The notes below the pieces were generated by a model. That model was given only the letters and a program-made list of their open reading frames with translations. It searched no databases and had not been told where the DNA came from. Below, one piece after another: positions 10,401-17,661 of a DNA stretch of 64,000 nt. This DNA comes from CALBPI01 sp039027435 (GTDB taxonomy: Bacteria; Pseudomonadota; Gammaproteobacteria; Steroidobacterales; Woeseiaceae), in assembly GCA_039027435.1 (NCBI GenBank), contig JBCCKF010000007.1, positions 62,001 through 126,000 of the forward strand, given 5' to 3'. Position 1 is the stretch's first letter, and each line of letters begins with the position of its first letter. The position numbers and the translations under genes were made by a program.

Positions 10401-10985
10401 AATTATCTGGTCATTAAAGGCTAAGTCACCCGAGAAATAATCTCCCTCGATACCAAGCTCGAGGGATTCACCCGGTGCTCTTATGCCCATTCGGTACCTG
10501 AACTTGCCACCACCATCGTGCGTCACATCCGAGATCACGATCTTGCTGACACCCAGCTTCTCAGCCAGCCCAGACACATCCTCTGCATCAAACTGTCGCC
10601 GATGTGCACCCAACGCTTGAGAGACCAATACCGGGTCAGCCACTTTCAGATCCGATTGATTACTGAGTGTCGACACGAGCTGTAGCGTCATCAATGACCG
10701 AGCATGGGCGTCCAGGGACATACCGCGTGCCTGTGTCGGAACCACCAAAACATCGAAGGTCAGTGACTCAAGCGCCTCCATCGCACGGGTTTGCTGCTCC
10801 GCCAACCACGGCGATTCCGGCCGAGGATATTGCCAAACCTCCGGGCCGGGCATCTCGACAAACGCAGGTTCTGAGCTTACTTGTGCTGCGGCTGGTTGCT
10901 GGATCAAACAAACCAGAACGACAACAGCGCCCTTGCTTAATGCTTTTCTGAACAATCGGACGTACGGCACAGAGACTCTCCCCAA
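7500..10985 (-). CDS. Large exported TPR protein, function unknown
   Basis: A 1161-residue protein with an N-terminal signal peptide (hydrophobic core AVVVLVCLIQQPAAA, cleavage after AAA-Q). Residues ~55-180 resemble the TolB/FlgO-like alpha/beta module (TFDVLVVP, then a LAEKLGVSKIVISDV-like segment) that also occurs in the two CadC-like regulators here. The rest is a long series of helical repeats of TPR or Sel1 type, such as AGIALFMAGHYDLAIPLYRL. It is probably periplasmic and scaffolding. No enzyme motif is seen. It converges with the ECF sigma gene and is separated from it by 14 bases. Function is not recognised. Confidence 0.75.
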   Translation of the reverse strand: MGRVSVPYVRLFRKALSKGAVVVLVCLIQQPAAAQVSSEPAFVEMPGPEVWQYPRPESPWLAEQQTRAMEALESLTFDVLVVPTQARGMSLDAHARSLMTLQLVSTLSNQSDLKVADPVLVSQALGAHRRQFDAEDVSGLAEKLGVSKIVISDVTHDGGGKFRYRMGIRAPGESLELGIEGDYFSGDLAFNDQIIPYFRFNDIAPQVAERIAGELAWPKVFSIDADVVDFPEDVASFASPENDLLAAHYLQFMGVLSSRRIIDRPRDMMFERSLVLLGGVTDESAHWRLLYARALFYSNRRPVAVALIPDPKTPEERAFVAFLNGDLDALQDELSNIESPLLATIARIESERLRYQYDGAEDIDLARASYDENATWGLMVYTAMLDEFVWQSFSPYVVKVAADVLLPIDRFSMQTLQASKSVTDEEPDAYEIAELTLRHAKTSDRDEETPPGSLLGPRLLDVTDTLRAQIVGQIYLEISRWHRPQGRPDYSIAAANYFEPLMAGHPSYLIMASTVTGAEAQKKRGAEQVSFQRRRHQLMRDGIITNEGLSADSLGYSLNPDWAFHRYSEYPRATKLLLTYVNDWPMPPGPVQGGDSHFQAVANLNCVERSNSGIRCLYNLKSLFNGSDEGRVWLLDMAKKTEHRFKGSAYRASVIGGIYLLNNEEEAANSIFDEVIESGSMEWMPYETKALEHIREQRSNEALEVFQRYPGFADENSTSRVSLANAAHDAGIALFMAGHYDLAIPLYRLSASYQSGSYKAILSEAHLALIEADYEEAIKQSLQNIRAYNSRRPRLDVIGLALITDQEDVAKAVADGATDVLDSAVVWDGLLVANRAANMETDLHLRWSFETAEDVDGKERLNAAVRYSLLSAVLDRNGPDSDVVALMESLDSREPTIRLGTGETNRHGNLVAAPTYVRTRLPVGPNEPDSTIRSFGVSMTEAMVAINRREYKEARLLLDSATDYFDLGMFLPFYAIASMKENDSARLEDYLESLQTANLQEFAKNPTKDGVYFSEFVTKAVISAFEGMHDDAIDLLRRAAADVPWSDEQWIYPRYVLSEVGRILFEESGDEQYRYFTVGFARTSAVYQPYMAYNHAFIAMMSNDREERVTALARVLTLDPQSRSISKANEDELAAAIKLAEEGYPMPPNSSLDDLSAGLAR

Positions 10986-11053
10986 GAACTCTGACTCAAC
11001 GATCTCAAGCGCTCGTCCGAATGTAAATCGCGATTCATCTGTCGAATAGATTT

Positions 11054-11506
11054 TTAGTCCTTTTCCTTCGACAACCGCTCGAACTTAAGATGCTCCGGGG
11101 CCCACGCGGGAACACAAGTCACAACCAACAGCAATTCTTCGTCTCCGTTGTTTTTGATGTTGTGCCACTCATCGGCCGCGATCACGACCGTATCGCCCGG
11201 CACCAATTGCTGAAGTTCATCTTCGACCATCATCAAGCCGGTTCCGGACACGACATGGTAGACCTCCTCGATCACGTGATGGTGGGGCACGATTTCCACA
11301 CCAACCGGAATCTTGATCTCAGCGATACTCATCGACTCGACCGAAGAGTTTCGCGGACTGATGATCTCCCGTGCGACCGCTTTATCTTCGGCCTCGTACC
11401 ACGGCTGATCCTCGAGCTTGACCACTTCCACGGAGTCAGCGACAGCTACTTGAAGTGACACCAATACAACGCCGCCCGTTAGCAGCGCTCTCCACAAGAC
11501 ATTCAT
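11054..11506 (-). CDS. Exported cupin-domain protein
   Basis: A 150-residue protein with a signal peptide (WRALLTGGVVLVSLQVAVA, cut before DS). It has one conserved cupin barrel: metal-binding motif 1 PHHHVIEEVYHVVSG and motif 2 PGDTVVIAADEWHNIKN, giving His and Glu ligands for one metal ion. The short length indicates a single-barrel cupin, periplasmic by its signal. The substrate cannot be inferred; dioxygenase, isomerase or sensor roles are all possible. Its start is back-to-back with the next gene, so the two promoters overlap. Confidence 0.8.
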   Translation of the reverse strand: MNVLWRALLTGGVVLVSLQVAVADSVEVVKLEDQPWYEAEDKAVAREIISPRNSSVESMSIAEIKIPVGVEIVPHHHVIEEVYHVVSGTGLMMVEDELQQLVPGDTVVIAADEWHNIKNNGDEELLLVVTCVPAWAPEHLKFERLSKEKD

Positions 11507-12958
11507 GTGAGCTACTCCCGATCTCAGAACCGAACTACAGGTATAGTACGCATTGTGAAAGGGAGAGAACCAGTACGGCGAGTGTTGGCCGCGGCGGTGC
11601 TATGTGCGTCATTGTTTGGCATAGCGGCGCCAACAATCAGTTTCGCCCAGTGGCCGCAGCAGAGTTGCAGCCTCAGGCACCGTATTCCCGTCAACATCAC
11701 TGCAACCACGGGCGTGCACAACTCGGAAACCCGTATCGAACTGGAGAGCTCGGATTTTCCCTCCGAGTACACCTTCTCGAGTACGGGCGAAGACGTACGC
11801 GTATTCCGATCAGACGACAGCACGCCGGTCGACTTTGTCGTATCGGGATGGTCGCCGCTCACGCGGTCTGCGGTGGTTTACGTACGTTTGCCCGCAATTC
11901 CCAGTGGCGCATCGGAGCTGATCTACATTTATGTCGGCGATGAATCACTCAGTGCGGCGGATGACGCACCTGCAGTATTCCCAGAAACCGGAGTGCGTCT
12001 TCGTAGCCGCGTGTCCTCCGCGGACCCGACGAGTCCGACATCTGCCCTAACCGCCTTCGCGGCAGCAATTGCTGACGTGGATGATCGCGTTCGAACCACG
12101 GTCACAGGCTTAAACAACCGAGCGCTCGGTGGGAGTCGCGGTGACTTTGGGTGGTGCATCAGTGCGGTTATCAATGTCACGCCGTCGACTGCTGGCACCT
12201 GGGGCTTCCGATACGGTGCCGACTTTGGACGTGGCGGCCACCTGTTCGTCAGCGAGCAATCGCTGGAAGAGGATTGGAACGATGATCTCTGGTGGTCGGG
12301 CAACTATGCCAATACCGGTGAGACGCTGGAAGGCACCATCGACCTCGCGCCAGGCTGGCATCGATACGAAGCACTCGGCTTTGAGGGATGTTGCGATGGT
12401 GCTGTTGGCTTCCAGGCGAGACCGCCCGGTGGCAGTTGGCAGGACCTCAGCAGCAGCAACTTTGATATCCGTGGTGCTCAGTGCGTCAATCTCACTGCCA
12501 ACGTTAGCAAGTCGCCACCCGAGAGTTGCGTGACGAACCTGACCGTCGCCAAGACGGTCAACGTCGACGCGAGCAGCGATACCGAGTTTTTCATTCCCGG
12601 CACCATCGTGCGTTACGACATTCGAGTCGAAAACCCGGGCCAGCGTGTCGATCCCACAACTCTGGTGCTAACCGATGCATTCCCGGATGAAGTGTCGTTG
12701 TTGGTGAGTGGTCCCGGTGTATTTGAGTTTACTGACGGTTCGACTGCTTCGGGCGTCGGTTTCACGTACGGCGGACCTGCCAGCACTTCGGACAGCGTGG
12801 AATTCTCCACCGACGGTGTGGACTTCACCTACGCGCCTACCAACCCGGTCGACTCCACGGTAACGCATATTCGATTAAGACCGACAGGCGCGATGAATCC
12901 AAGCTCCGGTTCGGCGACACCGAGCTTTACGATCACAGTTTTAGGCGTCCTGCAGTAA
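11507..12958 (+). CDS. Secreted DUF2341-type surface protein
   Basis: Up to 483 residues. ATG 11507 is the longest start, but a TATAGT box at about 11542 just before GTG 11555 suggests that a downstream GTG could be the true start. A signal peptide (LAAAVLCASLFGIAAPTISFA) is followed by a DUF2341-like domain (RHRIPVNITATTGVHNSETRI). Next come a PA14-like carbohydrate-binding part (WHRYEALGFEGCCDGAVGF) and a C-terminal DUF11-like repeat (VAKTVNVDASSDTEFFIPG) of a kind found in surface adhesins. It is probably exported or attached to the cell surface. No sorting signal is visible at the C-terminus. Ligand unknown. Confidence 0.75.
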   Translation: MSYSRSQNRTTGIVRIVKGREPVRRVLAAAVLCASLFGIAAPTISFAQWPQQSCSLRHRIPVNITATTGVHNSETRIELESSDFPSEYTFSSTGEDVRVFRSDDSTPVDFVVSGWSPLTRSAVVYVRLPAIPSGASELIYIYVGDESLSAADDAPAVFPETGVRLRSRVSSADPTSPTSALTAFAAAIADVDDRVRTTVTGLNNRALGGSRGDFGWCISAVINVTPSTAGTWGFRYGADFGRGGHLFVSEQSLEEDWNDDLWWSGNYANTGETLEGTIDLAPGWHRYEALGFEGCCDGAVGFQARPPGGSWQDLSSSNFDIRGAQCVNLTANVSKSPPESCVTNLTVAKTVNVDASSDTEFFIPGTIVRYDIRVENPGQRVDPTTLVLTDAFPDEVSLLVSGPGVFEFTDGSTASGVGFTYGGPASTSDSVEFSTDGVDFTYAPTNPVDSTVTHIRLRPTGAMNPSSGSATPSFTITVLGVLQ

Positions 12959-13468
12959 TTAGCTGTCGAGCGGCACTCGCACTGAGACGGCCACGATCTC
13001 GTAACGTGGCCCGACTTTAAACGCATTGGAATCACCAGCGTCAGCGTTAAAGTGGGCAGCCTGTTCTTCGGTCATCTCATGCGCCACGAGTTGACCGTGC
13101 AGGGTCACCGTCTTACCGCTGATGTCTGTCGGGACGAAGAAGCTATAGTCCTTGAACGAGACTCTCACGAGATGCTCGCCTTGCTGCGCCACAAAGAAGC
13201 ACCCTTTCTTCTGACAGACCTGCTTCACCTTGGTAGTGATCTGCACATCAGCGTCGACGAAATCAGCCGGCGCTGCCATCACATCGCCCAACGACAACTC
13301 GGAATCCACCTCTGGCAATACGCTGCCAAACGTCTCGTGGGTGTCGGTCACTTCCACAGGTTCAGACAATCGAATTGCGTCGTCGTGACCGTGGTCGGCA
13401 ATCGCACCTTGCATCGAGAACAGCACCAACGCGACACCAACAGTATTAACGGTTCGGTTGATCTTCAT
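12959..13468 (-). CDS. Periplasmic DUF4920 protein
   Basis: A 169-residue protein with a signal peptide (VGVALVLFSMQGAIA, then a DHGHDD metal-rich stretch). The body matches the DUF4920 pattern: a beta-strand pair, KVKQVCQKKGCFFVAQ with two cysteines about five residues apart, then RVSFKDYSFFVPTDISGKTVTLHG. The fold is expected to be OB-like. The cysteine pair and His-rich N-terminus hint at metal or redox handling, which is inference. It converges with the DUF2341 gene: its stop is directly adjacent to that gene's stop. Confidence 0.75.
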   Translation of the reverse strand: MKINRTVNTVGVALVLFSMQGAIADHGHDDAIRLSEPVEVTDTHETFGSVLPEVDSELSLGDVMAAPADFVDADVQITTKVKQVCQKKGCFFVAQQGEHLVRVSFKDYSFFVPTDISGKTVTLHGQLVAHEMTEEQAAHFNADAGDSNAFKVGPRYEIVAVSVRVPLDS

Positions 13469-13520
13469 TACGTACTCCAGGCTTATTTGAGTTGCGTACC
13501 GATGCCCTGAGTATAACGCG

Positions 13521-13552
13521 AAAGCCCCCGCAACCTAGGTTGCGAGGGCTTT
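13521..13552 (-). terminator. Strong hairpin terminator
   Basis: AAAGCCC-CGCAAC, loop CTAG and GTTGCG-GGGCTTT form a long stem with one mismatch. It lies just after the stop of the secreted protein gene at 13576. The symmetric A and T flanks could let it act on either strand. Confidence 0.8.
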
Positions 13553-13575
13553 CTGCTCGGAGTAGGTTCCTCGAG

Positions 13576-14340
13576 CTAATCGCAAGCCTTATCGTCAGCG
13601 AGATAGACGGAGCTCGTGGTTACATTGCCCGCGCGATCCTCAACCTCAACATCGATCCGACCATAAAGACCAAAGTGGGTCAGCGAAAAGTCCAGATGCA
13701 CTTCAGCAGACTGCAACCATCTAACCGGAACGTTTGGTTCCCAATTGAGTTGTTTCTCCCAATGAGAAAACTTGCCGCCAGAGAGGTAGATTGGGTGTAG
13801 CGAGGCGACCGCGGCTTGTTGAGAAACATCGTAGAACTCTGTCGGGCCATCATTAGTCACGTAGTTCCAACGGTCTGTAACTACGCCTCGTTCTATCAGA
13901 CTGACCTTAATTCGGCTGATACCATTCTTATCCTGAGCTCGTAAGCTGAAGCTGTAGGGCCCTGCGTCAGAGTAGTAATATCCGATACCTGCACCAAGCT
14001 CGCGAAAAAAGTAGGTCTGGTTTTGTATCTGCGGATCAGAGAAATTGGTGTTGAAGAGTCCGCTCCAGCTAGAGATTGCTGAGTTGTTGATGGTGCCGTC
14101 GCAACCAAGAGAACTTAGACTCGGGATAGTATCAGCGGGTAAGCCAGGTTCTGGCATGACGCCTTCCTCAACCCAGATAATTGGTCCCGCGCCTTTCCTA
14201 TCGTTCATCTCTAATTTAACTGTCGGGTCAGTGTTGTCCAGGACGAGCGGCCCAAGCCCAGGTTCCCGTACAGCCTCTGCCGGCAATGCAGCAGAGAGAA
14301 GAGCGATTCCAGCGATGGTGATGAGTGCGTTTTTCATCAT
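13576..14340 (-). CDS. Secreted beta-rich protein, paralogue of 40127-40894
   Basis: The start at 14340 is preceded by GGAG six bases upstream; a second ATG follows directly. The ~254-residue product has a signal peptide ending in PAEA. It contains a segment shared with the 40.1 kb protein: an N-terminal DPTVKLEMNDRKGAGPIIW block, QTYFFRELG, YSFSLRAQDKNGISRIKVS, DGPTEFYDVSQ and a C-terminal DVEVEDRAGNVTTSSVYLA. The last part resembles an Ig-like or cadherin-type strand. It is probably an exported or surface protein of unknown role. It is transcribed divergently from a CadC-like regulator, as is its paralogue, so it is the likely target of that regulator. Confidence 0.8.
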   Translation of the reverse strand: MMKNALITIAGIALLSAALPAEAVREPGLGPLVLDNTDPTVKLEMNDRKGAGPIIWVEEGVMPEPGLPADTIPSLSSLGCDGTINNSAISSWSGLFNTNFSDPQIQNQTYFFRELGAGIGYYYSDAGPYSFSLRAQDKNGISRIKVSLIERGVVTDRWNYVTNDGPTEFYDVSQQAAVASLHPIYLSGGKFSHWEKQLNWEPNVPVRWLQSAEVHLDFSLTHFGLYGRIDVEVEDRAGNVTTSSVYLADDKACD

Positions 14341-14420
14341 TGTGATCTCCAATTTTTGATCGTTTACACAGGTGCGGCCGTTGCCGCTGGGTGCATACTC
14401 CCCAGAGCGCGCATCCGAAT

Positions 14421-14471
14421 CCTGATGGCACCCTCACGCTTGCCTGATCCTTACCTGATGGAAACCTGATG
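14421..14471. promoter_or_regulatory. Five CCTGAT-like repeats phased at 11 bp
   Basis: CCTGAT at 14421, CCTCAC at 14432, then CCTGAT at 14443, 14454 and 14465, each exactly 11 bases apart. They lie in the divergent region between the secreted protein and the CadC-like regulator. OmpR/PhoB-type winged-helix proteins bind head-to-tail direct repeats with 11-bp spacing. These are therefore the probable operator of the neighbouring regulator. Confidence 0.7.
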
Positions 14472-14559
14472 TGATTGATTTCATTGGAAAATGCGGTTAT
14501 TTCCGAGTGCTTTTTTTTGCGCCGATAGGGTAGGATTCGAGAAAAAGAAGGGCACTTTC

Positions 14560-16614
14560 TTGGCATCTGAACCGATTCTTCGCTCGCCATTTCGACTTGG
14601 AGCGCTCGAAGTCACACCCTCGCGTAACGTGATTGCTCGCGATGGCTCCGAATTCCGACTGGAACCTCGAGTCATGGACGTGCTGTGCGTGCTCGCGGGC
14701 GCTGAGGGGGAAGTGGTCTCGCGAGAGTCTCTTATTGAGTCGTTGTGGGTGTCCGAATTCGGGGCGGATGAAAGCCTGACCCGGGCCATTTCGCTCATAC
14801 GCAAGACCCTGCGTGAAGCCGGAGAGGCCGACCCCTCGATTGAGACGATCAAAAAGCGCGGCTACCGATTGGTTTTGCCTGTCAGTGGATCTGCGCCCTT
14901 CGCATCGGCGACCCCATCAGAGACGCACCCGGAGTCAGCACCAATCGCCGAAGCCACGAAGCGCCAGCACGAAGCGCTTTTCGATCCGCAGGCCCAGCGC
15001 GTTCACTGGCTATTTCCGCTGGCAGCGCTTGGCGTACTGGTGGTCGCAGCCATCGCTTGGTTTCAACGCAGCCACGAAATCACTGAATCGTGGGCATCGG
15101 CGACCACAACCCCTTCCGTCGTCGTTCTACCGTTTGAGGCTTTAAGCGATGACGATAGTGACGCCTACTTTGGATTAGGCATTGCCGAAGAACTGCTAAA
15201 CGCGCTCGCGCGCTTTCCCGACCTGGATGTCGTGGCGCGTACCTCCGCCTTTGCTCGGGACAATGCGGATCTGAATCAAACGGATTTGGGTGACCGACTG
15301 GCAGTCGATCATGTCGTGACCGGTTCGGTGCGCCGGGGTAAGGATCGAATCCGGATTTCTTCCCAATTGATCCGAACTGCTGATGAGACCAGCCTGTGGT
15401 CAAACACCTACGAGTTCGACGCAGCAGACTTATTTGAAATCGAAGACACGATCGTGCGTGAGATTGCCCAGACGCTTCAGGTGCAGCTCGGCGTCGGCGC
15501 CGCAGCGGATCGCGTGGAAAACACAGGCATCAATCAGTCCGCCTATGATCAATATCTGCAAGGTCTCACGTTGTGGGGCGACCGGATGCGCGAAAACGGC
15601 AATCGGACAGAAGCACTAGCCGCTTTTCAGCGCGCCGTCGCCTTCGAGGATAACTTTGCCGATGCCTGGGCGAGCCTTGGCACACTCGCGGTCTACAGCG
15701 TTGGCAGCCCTTTGGCGAAAGATCGTGCGGCGTTCACTCGCATGACCGAGGATGCACTTTCGCGGGCAATTGAACTGGACCCAGCGAATGCAAAAGCCCA
15801 CGCAGCCCTGGTCGTGTTTCACGTCACCCAAGATCTCGACATCGCCAAGGCTCGCTTTCACCTCGAACAGGCGGAAGCTGCTGCGCCAAACGCCGCTACA
15901 ACACACTACGCCGCCGTCTGGCTCAATCGAGTTCTGGGTGACGCCGACGCCGCACTCGCTGCTATAGACCGCACCATCGTTTTGGACCCCTTGAACTCCA
16001 TCCTAACGCTGGTGCGTGCGACCTTGTTGATGGAGATGGGTCGCACAGATGAGAGCATGGCAGCGCTCGAAGCCTGCTTTGAGGCGCAGTGCTTGGGTGA
16101 AGGGTTCGTCGCGTTTGCCAGCGCAGCAGCCGTGTTCTCCGGCGAGCAACAATATCTGGATCGCTGGCGCCCGCGTGTCGATGCCTTCGAAAAGGTACTC
16201 GAGTCTATCCCCGACAACGCCAAGCCGGTCGTGGCTAGCATCATGCCCGCCTTCACCTCTATCCGTTACCAAAGAGACGATGCGGATGCACAAATTTCTC
16301 GCGTGACCGCCATGTTCAATGAACAGGTAGTCACCGACACTCCGGGTATTTGGGGTCCGACGTTCGCGACCTTCCTCCCTCAGGAAACGTTTATGGACGT
16401 ACTCCATGCCGCATACGACCGTGGCGATCTCTTCTCGTCAACTTTCTCTTTTTCACCTTTTTATGGCGTCAATCCCTACCCGCAATGGGTGCTCGAGCAT
16501 CCCCGCTACCGAGCACTTTGGGAAAAGCCGGGCATGAAGGAGGTCGCAGATGCCTGGCGGGAAAAGGGACTGGTCGCGGGATTACCAACTGCTAAAGCAG
16601 CAGTAACCGACTAA
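14560..16614 (+). CDS. CadC-like winged-helix, TolB-like, TPR membrane regulator
   Basis: The start TTG 14560 is chosen because AAGAAGGG lies seven bases upstream and the paralogue at 41115 also begins at TTG with the same N-terminus. The ~684-residue product has an OmpR/PhoB-type winged-helix DNA-binding domain (about 10-100; EPRVMDVLCVLAG, IETIKKRGYRLV), then one membrane segment near 149-168 (WLFPLAALGVLVVAAIAWF). A TolB-like alpha/beta module at about 185-320 (VVVLPFEALSDD) and TPR repeats to the end follow, predicted periplasmic. This is a one-component membrane-integrated regulator. It is divergent from its presumed target gene, with phased CCTGAT repeats between. Confidence 0.9.
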   Translation: MASEPILRSPFRLGALEVTPSRNVIARDGSEFRLEPRVMDVLCVLAGAEGEVVSRESLIESLWVSEFGADESLTRAISLIRKTLREAGEADPSIETIKKRGYRLVLPVSGSAPFASATPSETHPESAPIAEATKRQHEALFDPQAQRVHWLFPLAALGVLVVAAIAWFQRSHEITESWASATTTPSVVVLPFEALSDDDSDAYFGLGIAEELLNALARFPDLDVVARTSAFARDNADLNQTDLGDRLAVDHVVTGSVRRGKDRIRISSQLIRTADETSLWSNTYEFDAADLFEIEDTIVREIAQTLQVQLGVGAAADRVENTGINQSAYDQYLQGLTLWGDRMRENGNRTEALAAFQRAVAFEDNFADAWASLGTLAVYSVGSPLAKDRAAFTRMTEDALSRAIELDPANAKAHAALVVFHVTQDLDIAKARFHLEQAEAAAPNAATTHYAAVWLNRVLGDADAALAAIDRTIVLDPLNSILTLVRATLLMEMGRTDESMAALEACFEAQCLGEGFVAFASAAAVFSGEQQYLDRWRPRVDAFEKVLESIPDNAKPVVASIMPAFTSIRYQRDDADAQISRVTAMFNEQVVTDTPGIWGPTFATFLPQETFMDVLHAAYDRGDLFSSTFSFSPFYGVNPYPQWVLEHPRYRALWEKPGMKEVADAWREKGLVAGLPTAKAAVTD

Positions 16615-16623
16615 ACTGCTCAG

Positions 16624-17040
16624 ATGCCTCGCCAAAAAAACAAGCAGCAGGATGACAACGGCATCGCCGCACGCATTCGTCTGGCGCGCGAGCGCGCACA
16701 GCTTGACCCCAGCAGTATGCGCCAGGCTTTGGCTGAACTGGGCGAAGAGGTTTCGAAGACCGGACTCCACAGACTGGAGACCCAGAATCCAAAGAACCCG
16801 AACCTCAGCCTGATCCAGGCGATTGCCGCGATCACCAATGTTTCACCAAGTTGGATCCTATTTGGTGAAGGATCGATCACTAAACCTGATGAATTCGGTC
16901 AGGCGATCCGCGGGCGTGTCGTCGACACCATCGAACTTCTGGTCGGTGCTTTGGATCTGACAGCACGTCAGGATTCCACGATGACCAACTGGCTGAAATC
17001 AGTTCGTGAGTCCAAGCCGAGCCGCACACGAAAACCTTAA
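16624..17040 (+). CDS. XRE-type helix-turn-helix regulator
   Basis: A 138-residue protein starting at ATG 16624, ten bases after the CadC-like stop; no clear Shine-Dalgarno is seen. The N-terminal 70 residues have an XRE/phage-repressor helix-turn-helix pattern: IAARIRLARERAQL, LAELGEEVSKTGLHRLE, then LSLIQAIAAITNVSPSWILFGEGS. The last part is the classic XRE tail sequence. The C-terminal ~60 residues are helical and probably mediate dimerisation. The gene ends just before two palindromic sites and the promoter of the tRNA array, so control of the array is the natural inference. It could also be a phage-derived repressor. Codon use looks like the neighbours. Confidence 0.8.
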   Translation: MPRQKNKQQDDNGIAARIRLARERAQLDPSSMRQALAELGEEVSKTGLHRLETQNPKNPNLSLIQAIAAITNVSPSWILFGEGSITKPDEFGQAIRGRVVDTIELLVGALDLTARQDSTMTNWLKSVRESKPSRTRKP

Positions 17041-17042
17041 TT

Positions 17043-17075
17043 CGGAACGAGTTCCGTTTTCCGGAACATTTGTTC
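17043..17075. promoter_or_regulatory. Two palindromic operator-like sites
   Basis: CGGAAC-GA-GTTCCG (17043-17056) and GAAC-ATTT-GTTC (17064-17075) have centres about 20 bp apart, two helical turns, just upstream of the array promoter. The second resembles the GAAC-N4-GTTC form of the LexA box of some bacteria, but the neighbouring XRE protein is the simpler candidate. Confidence 0.6.
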
Positions 17076-17084
17076 AGAAAAACG

Positions 17085-17112
17085 TTGACAGATTGAATCG
17101 TCTGCGTATACT
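17085..17112 (+). promoter_or_regulatory. Near-consensus sigma-70 promoter of the array
   Basis: TTGACA (17085-17090) and TATACT (17107-17112) with a 16-base spacer. A start near 17119 would leave almost no untranslated leader before ATG 17122. It is oriented toward the tRNA array. Confidence 0.85.
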
Positions 17113-17121
17113 CCTCGCCCC

Positions 17122-17271
17122 ATGATTAGAACGAATGCAAAACTCTGTTTGCAAAGCACCACCAGCGGTCATTGGTATTCGCATACCAATCCCGCCGGCG
17201 ACGCCGCCCTGTGCGTGCGCATAGCGCGAGCGGATATGTTCTTCGCCCTAGGCGGGGAACCGATGCATTAG
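17122..17271 (+). CDS. Possible leader peptide, 49 residues
   Basis: An open frame ATG 17122 to TAG 17271 that would be leaderless from the promoter at 17085. It contains the palindrome ATTGGTAT-TCGC-ATACCAAT in its middle and has no recognisable domain. It is followed by further hairpins and a terminator, so it may be a leader peptide linked to attenuation. It may equally be only part of a structured leader RNA. No Shine-Dalgarno is present. Confidence 0.3.
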   Translation: MIRTNAKLCLQSTTSGHWYSHTNPAGDAALCVRIARADMFFALGGEPMH

Positions 17272-17335
17272 CCTTCCCTGAACAGTTCTCGGGAGGCTCG
17301 ATCATTTGAACCTTCCAGAGAGGCTCCCAGTAGAG

Positions 17336-17370
17336 ACCCCGGTCGGTTCGCGAAACCACCGGGGTTTTTT
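17336..17370 (+). terminator. Strong intrinsic terminator inside the array leader
   Basis: ACCCCGGT (17336-17343) pairs perfectly with ACCGGGGT (17358-17365); GGTT/AACC extends the stem inside, and six T follow. It sits between the promoter and BoxA, so the full array needs read-through. This suggests attenuation or antitermination control. Confidence 0.85.
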
Positions 17371-17383
17371 ATTCCTCGGTGTT

Positions 17384-17395
17384 TGCTCTTTAACA
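17384..17395 (+). promoter_or_regulatory. BoxA antitermination site
   Basis: TGCTCTTTAACA is identical to the BoxA of enterobacterial rRNA leaders and spacers, where NusB-NusE bind the RNA and assemble an antitermination complex. It precedes the first tRNA by about 100 bases. The match suggests the long, largely untranslated array RNA is transcribed with Rho-resistant polymerase. Confidence 0.85.
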
Positions 17396-17413
17396 ATGTG
17401 GATTGTTCAGACG
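17391..17413 (+). repeat. Left arm of 23-bp inverted repeat enclosing the array
   Basis: The arm overlaps the end of BoxA and is complementary to 20923-20945, about 3.5 kb downstream. Pairing is continuous over 23 bases with two G-U wobbles and no mismatch. It resembles the processing stems around 16S and 23S rRNA that RNase III cuts. Confidence 0.85.
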
Positions 17414-17486
17414 TTGGGGTGGAGCCGCTCATAGGGAGAGGCTGCGATTTACAGACCCGTCGTGCGTGCCAGCGCGCCCGCCCCAA
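17414..17486 (+). ncRNA. Structured leader stem before first tRNA
   Basis: TTGGGGTGG (17414-17422) can pair with CCGCCCCAA (17478-17486) with one G-U pair, closing a GC-rich internal region. It directly follows the left arm of the long-range inverted repeat. It could be a local processing stem ahead of the tyrosine tRNA. Confidence 0.5.
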
Positions 17487-17495
17487 TACTTCGAA

Positions 17496-17581
17496 GGAGA
17501 GGCTTTCATCGGCGAGATAGACCGGCTGTAACCCGGTGGTCCCGAGCGGCCCTGTAGGTTCGACTCCTACCCTCTCCACCA
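17496..17581 (+). tRNA. tRNA-Tyr (anticodon GTA)
   Basis: Acceptor GGAGAGG/CCTCTCC pairs fully; the CCA end is encoded. The anticodon stem ACCGG/CCGGT has loop CTGTAAC. T arm GTAGG/CCTAC with TTCGACT. A ~16-base variable region is class II as expected for Tyr. The D arm is unusually short. First tRNA after BoxA. Confidence 0.9.
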
Positions 17582-17584
17582 TTC

Positions 17585-17661
17585 GGGGGATTAGCTCAGC
17601 CTGGAAGAGCATCTGTGTTGCAAGCAGAAGGCGCTCGGTTCGAATCCGAGATCCTCCACCA
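17585..17661 (+). tRNA. tRNA-Ala (anticodon TGC)
   Basis: Acceptor GGGGGAT/ATCCTCC pairs with one G-U. D stem GCTC/GAGC, anticodon stem TCTGT/GCAGA with loop GTTGCAA, T arm CTCGG/CCGAG, discriminator A, CCA encoded. It lies 3 bases after the Tyr gene. Confidence 0.92.

Noticed and set aside
17063..17075. Firm LexA box call
   Set aside because: Only GAAC-N4-GTTC is matched, and gammaproteobacterial LexA usually uses CTGT-N8-ACAG; left as a possibility in the operator note.
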